Of a stretch of 44,829 bases of DNA, positions 1-6,937 are shown piece after piece. Position 1 is the stretch's first letter. Each line of letters begins with the position of its first letter. Made by a program: the position numbers and the translations under genes. Below the pieces are notes generated by a model that saw only the letters and a program-made list of their open reading frames with translations, was not told the DNA's origin and did not search any database. This DNA comes from a virus. The DNA is taken from the IMG/VR virus record IMGVR_UViG_3300044293_000415, positions 1 through 44,829 of that record. One strand, 5' to 3'.

Positions 1-1
1 G

Positions 2-55
2 CAGGACATCTACATCGACCAAGGCAGTCAGTTCTCTGTCTTTCGGACCTCCTGA
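2..55 (+). CDS. C-terminal end of a fibre/jelly-roll protein (partial)
   Basis: Seventeen codons then TGA (QDIYIDQGSQFSVFRTS) enter from the left edge in frame 2. This is the style of the last strand of a C1q/TNF-like jelly roll. The gene that leaves the right edge (43675-44829) ends in ...VTVTNTAQ. If the terminal GCAG at 44826-44829 is the same as bases 1-4, that frame runs straight into this fragment as ...NTAQDIYIDQG. I infer that the two pieces are one gene cut by linearisation of a circular or permuted genome. Confidence 0.75.
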   Translation, partial: QDIYIDQGSQFSVFRTS

Positions 56-58
56 TGC

Positions 59-1873
59 ATGAGCGAAAAGGCTTCCAAACGCTATTCCGATGGATCGTTG
101 GGGTTTGATGGCGGCGTCGATTCCGGGCGCAGCCCTTCACTGATCCAAGCCAACAACGTATCCTTTGCCGTCAACTGCTCTTTCGAGGGTGGCTACGTGT
201 CGCCGCGTCCCGGATTCGTTTATCAGGACTACACCTACGGAAATACCAGCGGACTTTTTGACGGACCACTCCCAGCTGGAAACCTTCAATGTGCCCATTC
301 GTACATCTCAGACGACGGCAGGCTTTTCATCGTGCTCCACGTCGGCGGGAACACATGGCTGTACGACGTGCTCCAGAAGACGATGACGCTCATATCGGAA
401 GACGCGGAGCTGCTAAACCCAAGTTACTGGGTGCAGGCATGGATGGTTCAGGCGGAAAAGTTCTTGATCATCCAGAACGGATTCAGCAAGCCGCTGATCT
501 TCGACGGGGCGAAACTGCGGCGGGCGAAGGATGACGAGATCAAGACGGGGAAACAGATGGCCTACGTCAACGGGCGCATCTGGTATGCCTTGCCCAACGG
601 ATTCAGCTTCCGGGCAACAGACCTTGTCTATGGAGATGGAACCCGCGAAAGCGTCCTGAAAGAGACCGAAAACACCTTCTTGAACGAGGGTGGTGATTTT
701 GCGGTTCCGTCCGATTCTGGCGGCATCACGGCGATGGCCGTTCCAGGGAACCTTGACACCGCCTTGGGGCAGGGCCCGCTGCTGGTGATGACGCCCAAGT
801 ACATCTTCAGCATCAACGCCCCGGTTGATCGTGAGGTGTGGAAGGCTGTCAATTACCCCATTCAGGCGATCAGCCAAGTCTCCAATGGCGCTCTGGGTTC
901 TCGATCTGCTGTCACTGTCAATGGCGACGTTTTCTATCGTGCTGTTGACGGCATACGCTCTTTCATCATTGCCCGCCGGGACTTCGGCACATGGGGGAAC
1001 ACGCCCATTTCGAGCGAAGTCATTCGTCCGCTCGCGTCCGACCAAACCGATCTTTTGTGGGCGTCCTCCGCCATCGTGTTCCAAAACCGATTGCTGATGA
1101 CCTGTCAGCCCTTCTGGAACAGCGTTTCGGGCATCAACTGGGGCAATACCGGGGTTCTGCATCGCGCCATTGCCGTGCTGGAATTCGATCCCGTGACTGG
1201 AATGCGCCAAAAGTCGCCGCCAGCATGGGCGGGCATCTGGACCGGGTTAAACGTCCTGCAACTTCTCAAGTGCGAAAATGCATTTGGAGAACGAGCGTTC
1301 ATCCTGTCCCGCAATGCGACCGGAGGAATCGAGATTTGGGAAATCAGTAAGTCCGACATCAACGATACCAATTCCGAAGGGGCCAACCCCATCGAATGGT
1401 TTTTTGAGTCGAAATCGTACAATTACAACTCCTCGTTCGGATTGAAGCGGCTCGATTCCGGCGACCTCTTCGTGGACAACATTGTCGGAAGCGTCGATTA
1501 CGAAGTCTGGTATCGCCCCGACCAGTATCCGTCGTGGATTGATTGGACCAGTTGGAACATTTGTACCAATGACCAATCATGCGGGCTGACGCTGGCGTGC
1601 CCGGTTCCGACACTCGCGCAACCGCAATACCGCACAAAGATGCGTCTTCCAACGCCATCCGATTCGTGCAACCAATCCTTGGGAGTGAACTTCAGGAACA
1701 TGTACGAGACACAGGTGCGCGTTTCGATTACGGGCTATTGCCGTGTTCGGTCGGTGCGGGTTCACGCTTACGATGTCACGGAGCCGGTTGTCGGTGAATG
1801 CCTGCCGTCCCAAGGGGAATGTGTTGCAGTTACTTCGTGCGATCTTAGTCCGTTCACCTATTCATCTGAATAA
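59..1873 (+). CDS. Virion structural protein, probable tail/neck (nozzle-like) protein
   Basis: A 604-residue protein with no recognisable enzyme motif. Its N-terminus (FDGGVDSGRSPSLIQ, then GGYVSPRPGF near residue 45) is a pattern I associate with large tail/neck proteins of short-tailed environmental phages. The rest is aromatic, beta-rich sequence with recurring WYA, FRA and WASS-type strands, suggesting beta-propeller or beta-sandwich folds. The C-terminal part is rich in cysteines. It starts 4 bp after the preceding fibre gene and is followed at 3 bp by a collar-domain protein, so it belongs to the tail module. The role is inferred from context and composition; a head-tail connector or adhesin stem is also possible. 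Confidence 0.6.
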   Translation: MSEKASKRYSDGSLGFDGGVDSGRSPSLIQANNVSFAVNCSFEGGYVSPRPGFVYQDYTYGNTSGLFDGPLPAGNLQCAHSYISDDGRLFIVLHVGGNTWLYDVLQKTMTLISEDAELLNPSYWVQAWMVQAEKFLIIQNGFSKPLIFDGAKLRRAKDDEIKTGKQMAYVNGRIWYALPNGFSFRATDLVYGDGTRESVLKETENTFLNEGGDFAVPSDSGGITAMAVPGNLDTALGQGPLLVMTPKYIFSINAPVDREVWKAVNYPIQAISQVSNGALGSRSAVTVNGDVFYRAVDGIRSFIIARRDFGTWGNTPISSEVIRPLASDQTDLLWASSAIVFQNRLLMTCQPFWNSVSGINWGNTGVLHRAIAVLEFDPVTGMRQKSPPAWAGIWTGLNVLQLLKCENAFGERAFILSRNATGGIEIWEISKSDINDTNSEGANPIEWFFESKSYNYNSSFGLKRLDSGDLFVDNIVGSVDYEVWYRPDQYPSWIDWTSWNICTNDQSCGLTLACPVPTLAQPQYRTKMRLPTPSDSCNQSLGVNFRNMYETQVRVSITGYCRVRSVRVHAYDVTEPVVGECLPSQGECVAVTSCDLSPFTYSSE

Positions 1874-1876
1874 GCC

Positions 1877-2680
1877 ATGCCTCTTTCAAACCTCATCACG
1901 CTCACGCCGCCCACGTTGCCGACAGGCTACTGCCCGGCATCGTACCAGGAGCTTGTCAACGTCATCATCCAAAACACGGTGGCGACGTTCAATTCCAACA
2001 TCGGGAACAGCTTCTTCAACACCGGATCGTCGGCACCAACAGTCGCCAACCAGATCTTCCCGTGGCTCGACAACGACGGCTTTTGGTGGAATTTCCAAGG
2101 CGGTTACTGGGCCCGGTTGAATCCGGTTTCAATCACATCTGGTGAGCGTCGCATCTATGTCGGGAACACCACCGATTTGCTTTCTTACGACGGCGGAGAC
2201 GGAACATCGACCACACCGACCGATTACACCGGGGCCATGTGGGAGGTGGATACCGCATTCGCGGCCAAATTCCCTGTTGGTGCGGGCGCGTTCGCCGCAA
2301 GCGGAACGGTCAATGTTGCCACCAGCGTCACCACGACTTCGGTTTCCGGCGAAGACAAGCACACGCTGGTGATCGGGGAAACCCCCTTCAACGAGCACAC
2401 TCACGGGTTTGCTCAACGCATCGCCACCAACAACGACGATTTCTACTTTGTCGGGAAAACGTGGAACAATCTTGGATCCTACCCCACGTTTGCCATTACC
2501 GGCGCTGAAGGCACTGGTGGCGGTGGTCCGGGCCCCAACATCACAACCGGCGAGTGTTCCACGACCACAGCCGATGTGAGCGACAGCGACTCAAATGACA
2601 CGCAGGGGCACAACAACCTGCCTCCGTTCTACGGTGTCTATTTCATCAAGCGAACCGCCCGGCGTTATTACACGAAATGA
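1877..2680 (+). CDS. Phage tail-collar-domain protein
   Basis: A 267-residue protein whose second half carries the phage tail collar signature: FPVGAG near residue 131, then GEDKHTLVIGETPFNEHTHG (about 158-177), and a final HNNLPPFYGVYFIKRT block. In T4 gp12-like short fibres and gp10 C-terminal domains, the H-x-H pair binds metal at the trimer axis and the N-N-x-P-P-Y/F block closes the knob. Before this lies a short stalk region with WLDNDGFWWNFQGG. It follows the large tail protein at 3 bp and its stop overlaps the next start. It is probably a receptor-contacting or collar knob component. Confidence 0.7.
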   Translation: MPLSNLITLTPPTLPTGYCPASYQELVNVIIQNTVATFNSNIGNSFFNTGSSAPTVANQIFPWLDNDGFWWNFQGGYWARLNPVSITSGERRIYVGNTTDLLSYDGGDGTSTTPTDYTGAMWEVDTAFAAKFPVGAGAFAASGTVNVATSVTTTSVSGEDKHTLVIGETPFNEHTHGFAQRIATNNDDFYFVGKTWNNLGSYPTFAITGAEGTGGGGPGPNITTGECSTTTADVSDSDSNDTQGHNNLPPFYGVYFIKRTARRYYTK

Positions 2681-3654
2681 AACTCATTGTTTCAGAAGTC
2701 GCACCATCCGTTGCCCGCGTTCTCGGCTACTGCGAGACCGATTCGCGTGTGTACGACTACATCAACGAGGCTTGTCGGCGTCTTCTTCACAAGGGCCTGT
2801 TTGCAGGAACGTATGGCAGGTTCACGATCTACCCGACCGATGGGTGCATCACTTGGCCTCGCCAGATCGAGACAATCGAGAGCGTTGCAACCTGCTGCGG
2901 GGGCCCCGGCCAGGTGCGGAACCAATGGTACGAATTCCAAGAGGCTGGCTACGGACTCATATCCTCTGATACGTGCATCGGCGATCAACTCATTGATCGC
3001 GGAACCGTCTGCACATATCGCGATATGTCTGCTGGTACGAACTCCTATGTTCGTGCCTATCCGGGACACGCTTCGGATGCTGGTAAGACATTGATTGTCC
3101 AAGGGTACGACGCCAACGGCCAATGGGTCCGAACCTTGGACGGTTCAACGTGGATTGATGGAGAGAAACTTACGTTGGCCCTCACGTACGTCCAATCTAC
3201 CAACAAGTTCACATCCATTACCGGAGTCATCCGCGAGGCAACGAACACGGTGACGCGGCTTTACGAGTACAACGCGACGGATTTGACCGAGTTGGACCTT
3301 GCCGTGTACCAGCCGGACGAAACCCTTCCTCAGTATCGGAGGTCGTTTCTGACTGGTCGTTGCAACAGCGATTCGGACACCGACAATCCGGTCACCGTAA
3401 TGGCGAAACTGCGGTACGTGAATGTTTCCACCGCCAACGACTACGTGATTCCGCCGTGTGAACCGGCCATCAAGCTGATGGTTCAGGCCATCCGGAAGGA
3501 GGAATGCGACCTGCTTCAAGACGCATCCGTCTTTGAGGGCAAAGCCGTTCAAACCTTGCAGGAGCAGACCATGCACTACCTAGGGGACGCCGTGGCCACG
3601 ATCCGAATGGTTGGTTATGGACTCAGTGGCGGCGGTGGTGCACAATGGTTCTGA
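2677..3654 (+). CDS. Virion structural protein, probable head-tail adaptor/tail component
   Basis: A 325-residue protein that starts with ATGA on the stop of the collar protein. The N-terminus has an RVYDYINEACRRLLHKG helix. It is followed by GTYGRFTIYPTDGCITWPRQ (about residues 47-66) and RNQWYEFQEAGYGL, a conserved-looking block that I associate with neck/adaptor genes next to the large tail protein in environmental podovirus-like genomes. The middle is beta-rich, and the C-terminus is helical (ALKLMVQAIRKEE-type helix) and ends in a glycine run. No catalytic motif is seen. The assignment rests on neighbourhood and style and is not tied to a named family. Confidence 0.5.
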   Translation: MKLIVSEVAPSVARVLGYCETDSRVYDYINEACRRLLHKGLFAGTYGRFTIYPTDGCITWPRQIETIESVATCCGGPGQVRNQWYEFQEAGYGLISSDTCIGDQLIDRGTVCTYRDMSAGTNSYVRAYPGHASDAGKTLIVQGYDANGQWVRTLDGSTWIDGEKLTLALTYVQSTNKFTSITGVIREATNTVTRLYEYNATDLTELDLAVYQPDETLPQYRRSFLTGRCNSDSDTDNPVTVMAKLRYVNVSTANDYVIPPCEPAIKLMVQAIRKEECDLLQDASVFEGKAVQTLQEQTMHYLGDAVATIRMVGYGLSGGGGAQWF

Positions 3655-4223
3655 TGCAAATTGAACAGCTTTTCCCATTTGCCAGAAACATTGACGACAA
3701 ATCGGCGGCCCTTCTAGGGAAGGTCATGGCGGCACACTCCTGCTCCGCCTCAAACAACCCCAACGCAAGCACGGCAGCCGCCGTCAATTCCTATTGCGGC
3801 AGCCGCTCGATCAACCACGCCATCTGTTCGGCCATCCTGTCAACGGGAACGGTTCACGGTCCCGTTACGGATGCGAGGATGGTCTTTGCTCAGGTTCGGA
3901 TGGGAGGCGACCCGTTGATGGTGGTCGATTCCTTTCTCAATGCCGGATTGCCGGTTCCAGGGTTTGGGAATTCCTTCTTCAAGGACCAAATCGACCCGTG
4001 CTGGGAAGAGGTCAACGACCTGTTCCAGTCGGATTTCCCAACTGAAGCCAGCGCCATTGCAAAACTTAGGTGGGCGCTGGGAGATCGAAAAAAGCCACTC
4101 CACCCCAATGCTGCCATGTTCACCGGCGCAGCCGCTTGGGTGGCCGGATTTCCGGTTGGGACAGAGCCTGCGCTTTTCATCATCCCGCGCATCGGCGCTT
4201 GGGTCCAAGCATCCATCCAATGA
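3654..4223 (+). CDS. Hypothetical protein of the tail module
   Basis: A 189-residue protein. The ATG at 3654 shares its A with the preceding TGA (TGATG), which suggests translational coupling; an in-frame ATG at 3645 is the alternative start. The sequence starts MQIEQLFPFARNIDDKSAALL, has several Cys and Ala-rich helices in the first half, and ends with a conserved-looking HPNAAMFTGAAAWVAGFPVG block and a hydrophobic tail. There is no signal peptide and no known motif. Its place between adaptor-like and internal-virion genes suggests a minor virion protein or morphogenesis factor. Confidence 0.5.
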   Translation: MQIEQLFPFARNIDDKSAALLGKVMAAHSCSASNNPNASTAAAVNSYCGSRSINHAICSAILSTGTVHGPVTDARMVFAQVRMGGDPLMVVDSFLNAGLPVPGFGNSFFKDQIDPCWEEVNDLFQSDFPTEASAIAKLRWALGDRKKPLHPNAAMFTGAAAWVAGFPVGTEPALFIIPRIGAWVQASIQ

Positions 4224-4777
4224 AAGGAACCATCATTCAAATTACCGGGCTACCTCGATTCGGGTCAGCATTCATGTCTGTAATCTTTTCTTTGCGCCCG
4301 GATTCAATCGGGCTTCACGAAGAAGCGACACTAGACCCGGACTGGATGAAGACCATCGACGGTTTGCGGCGGCAATATGCTTGGGTTGCAGATTGTTGCA
4401 CCTACGGATGTTTTGGCAAAGCCACCCAGCCGGAGGGACCGAAGGTGTACGTTTTCCATGATCCGACCGAATCGGCGACCGAATGCCAAGAGCGGTTCGG
4501 GTATCATGTTGATCCGGAGATGTTCAAAGAGGTTTTGAAGATTGGCCACGCATGGGCAATCGAGCAGCGGGCCCTGATGGTCAACCGGAATGACTTGTTC
4601 ACGCTGGATTCCCAAAGGGCTATCTGGAAGCATTGTTACGGAGAAGATGACAGTTTCCCGCTTGAAAAAGTCAAAAGGTTGTTGACGCTCAACATCCAAA
4701 GGCACAAGCCAGAAACTGTTTTCACAATAGAAAACGGGCAACGGCTTGCGACAACACTTTTTGACGTATGGGCTTAA
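4220..4777 (+). CDS. Sulfotransferase-like P-loop protein
   Basis: A 185-residue protein. The start at 4220 overlaps the previous stop as ATGA; a longer frame upstream is only a shadow of the preceding gene. The N-terminus IIQITGLPRFGSAFMS followed by LHEE matches the 5'-phosphosulfate-binding loop and following helix of sulfotransferases (consensus ITGLPRSGTTFLS...HE). A later VYVFHDPTESATEC block fits the family's RDPREVAAS segment. Sulfotransferases move sulfate from PAPS to sugars or other hydroxyls. The loop is variant (FGSA for SGTT) and the protein is short, so activity is uncertain. It lies within the virion gene cluster and could decorate a surface or virion component. Confidence 0.5.
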   Translation: MKGTIIQITGLPRFGSAFMSVIFSLRPDSIGLHEEATLDPDWMKTIDGLRRQYAWVADCCTYGCFGKATQPEGPKVYVFHDPTESATECQERFGYHVDPEMFKEVLKIGHAWAIEQRALMVNRNDLFTLDSQRAIWKHCYGEDDSFPLEKVKRLLTLNIQRHKPETVFTIENGQRLATTLFDVWA

Positions 4778-5679
4778 TTGCAGGTGGGCTTCTAGGGGCT
4801 GGCTTGATGATTGGCGGATCCGCCATGTCAGCCGGAAGACGCGCCCGCATACCCAATATCGCCCGCGTTGACACAAATCGCGAACAGCAAGAGGCGATCC
4901 GTCAAAACATCGCTTCCATCGAGTCTGCAACGGAACTTTCCCGCAAGGCTACCGAAGCGGATCAGGCTACGCTCGAAGCCCAGCTTCGCCGAGCCATTCC
5001 CGGTTACGACCAACTTGTCCAGCAGGCTAGCAGCAACATCGGCGCAAGTCTGCGCGGGGAACTTTCCCCGGAAGTCACATCGCAGGTTCAACGGTCAACG
5101 GCGGGGCGGGCCTTGATGTCTGGAGCTGGCGCAAGCTCTGGTTTTGGTCGCGCATTGACCGCCCGCGACCTTGGCCTGACAAGCCTTAACCTGCAACAGC
5201 AGGGACTGAATCAGGCGATGGGATTCATTCAGAGCCAGCGTGCTACAGGAATGGTTCAGCCAATGTCGGTAGCGTCCATGTTCGTCAGCCCGACGCAGCG
5301 CATCAACTTGGCGTTGCAAGAGAACTCGATGCAGTACAACCGGGATCTGGCGGCTGCTCAAGAGGCCGCAAGACCTGACCCCATGATGGCGGCATTCGGT
5401 GGATCGCTTTCAAATATCGGCGGAACGCTGTTTGGGCAGGCGCTTGGCGGAATGAATTGGGGTCGGTCTTCGCCAATGCCAATGCAAACGACGGCTCCTG
5501 TTTCTGGGTCGTATTCCTCCAGCCCATACGCCATATCCTCGCCGGGGCCCGTCTCCTACGGTGCCGGGCTGTACGGCGGCGGCACCTACAACGGATTCAG
5601 TTCGCCGCGTCCCTCCAGCTTCTATGCGGGCGTTCCAGGCATGACCCGCGACGAAATCTCGTTCGGCTACGGCCACTAA
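4768..5679 (+). CDS. Putative internal virion (ejection) protein
   Basis: A 303-residue protein. It opens with a glycine-rich hydrophobic segment (GLIAGGLLGAGLMIGGSAMS). Long Gln/Ala-rich helices follow at about residues 35-200, then a Gly/Ser/Tyr/Pro-rich low-complexity tail. This composition is typical of small DNA-ejection proteins of podoviruses (T7 gp14 or P22 gp7 style), which insert into the host envelope. It overlaps the preceding gene by 10 bp and is followed at 1 bp by the next, so the three downstream genes form one translational unit. The function is inferred from composition and context. Confidence 0.5.
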   Translation: MGLIAGGLLGAGLMIGGSAMSAGRRARIPNIARVDTNREQQEAIRQNIASIESATELSRKATEADQATLEAQLRRAIPGYDQLVQQASSNIGASLRGELSPEVTSQVQRSTAGRALMSGAGASSGFGRALTARDLGLTSLNLQQQGLNQAMGFIQSQRATGMVQPMSVASMFVSPTQRINLALQENSMQYNRDLAAAQEAARPDPMMAAFGGSLSNIGGTLFGQALGGMNWGRSSPMPMQTTAPVSGSYSSSPYAISSPGPVSYGAGLYGGGTYNGFSSPRPSSFYAGVPGMTRDEISFGYGH

Positions 5680-5680
5680 T

Positions 5681-6934
5681 ATGGAAAACGTCGCCCTTCA
5701 AAACCAGCTTCAGGCGATCAGCTTGGGGGCCTCCTTGGCCCAACGAGCCATCGAGAATCGCCGCATCCAGCAACAGATGGCTGTTCAGGCTGGAGAGCAA
5801 CTGATGCGGCAACGGTCGCAGGAACTCCAGATGCGCGTGCAAGAGAACGCGCTTGCCCAATCCCTGAAAGAACAGGAGGCGATGAACACGGAGTTCGATG
5901 CCTTCAACCTGTTCAACCAGCAGGTGGCCGACTTCCTGAACAATCCGGATCCACAGGGCAAGATCCCTCAAGCTCCGGTCTTCAAATCAAAGACCTACCA
6001 GCAGGAAGCATTCAGGGCCATCCAAGGACTTGACCAGTATTCGGCGCGGGCTCGCGCCATGAAGGCTGCCGATTCTGCTCGGATTCAAGCCGACAAGTTT
6101 GACGCCGACCTCATTGCAGATGCCGTCAAGTACGGGGCTTTCCAAATTGATCCTGAGACCGGGTTTCCAAAGCGCGGCCCGAATGGGGTGCCAATCATCG
6201 ACATCCAAGCATTGCGGACAAAGCAGGAGGAGGATCGCACCATGCGGAGGCGGAAGGATGAAGCCCTTCTGGCCGGCGGTGTTTCCAACACTAAGATCCA
6301 GAACGCGATTGATTCGCTGGCAAAGCAGGGGTTGGTTGATATGGCAGACCAAGAGGCTGTCGCCGAAGCCTCTAACATCATCCGCACCGGGGCCAAGGTG
6401 CCGTCAAAGACGCTTTCGTCGATGACCGCTGCGGACAACGCGGCAATGCAGATGGATTCCGCATTGCAGAGAATCAGCCAGTTCAATCAGAAGTACGGCG
6501 ACAATGCTTTCAACGAATACGTTGGACCGATTGATGCACCCGTGTTTCGTCTTCGCGGCAAGTACAGCGGGTTGTCCGGTGAAGAACAGAAGGAAGCGCG
6601 GTTAATCCAGCAGCAGATTGCCAAGGTCATCCAGGATTACCGGAAAGACGTGTTTGGTGCCACGTTGACAGCCAACGAAGAGCGGAACATGAATGACGTT
6701 GTCGGCACCGCCAGAGGCAATGACTACGTCCTTCTTTCAAAGGGGTTTTCGGACACACTCAAGTCCGCCCTGACAAATCAATCGAAGACGTATCGGTATT
6801 ACCCGGATGTTCCTTCTGCCCTGAAGCGCCGGTATTCCCCAGAAATTTTTGTGAGCGAAACCGTTGTGCGACCGCCTGCACAGCCAGCACCAAGCGGCGG
6901 TTTCAAGATCGAAAACATCGAAGTTTTGCCGTAA
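5681..6934 (+). CDS. Putative internal virion protein, helical
   Basis: A 417-residue, mostly alpha-helical protein rich in Gln, Ala, Glu and Arg. It has a long N-terminal coiled-coil-like stretch (about residues 1-90) and a conserved-looking region near 300-350 (YVGPIDAPVFRLRGKYSG, then FGATLTANEERNMNDVVG). The latter resembles the AFG..LTxxE-type segment near the C-terminus of phage injection proteins. It sits between two other internal-virion candidates with 1-4 bp gaps. I recognise no enzyme motif. A role in the ejectosome or as an internal core protein is the most economical inference. Confidence 0.5.
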   Translation: MENVALQNQLQAISLGASLAQRAIENRRIQQQMAVQAGEQLMRQRSQELQMRVQENALAQSLKEQEAMNTEFDAFNLFNQQVADFLNNPDPQGKIPQAPVFKSKTYQQEAFRAIQGLDQYSARARAMKAADSARIQADKFDADLIADAVKYGAFQIDPETGFPKRGPNGVPIIDIQALRTKQEEDRTMRRRKDEALLAGGVSNTKIQNAIDSLAKQGLVDMADQEAVAEASNIIRTGAKVPSKTLSSMTAADNAAMQMDSALQRISQFNQKYGDNAFNEYVGPIDAPVFRLRGKYSGLSGEEQKEARLIQQQIAKVIQDYRKDVFGATLTANEERNMNDVVGTARGNDYVLLSKGFSDTLKSALTNQSKTYRYYPDVPSALKRRYSPEIFVSETVVRPPAQPAPSGGFKIENIEVLP

Positions 6935-6937
6935 CCT

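Noticed and set aside
413-1210. 265-codon minus-strand frame opposite the large tail protein
   Set aside because: Shadow of the plus-strand gene, with Arg/His-rich composition and no motif.
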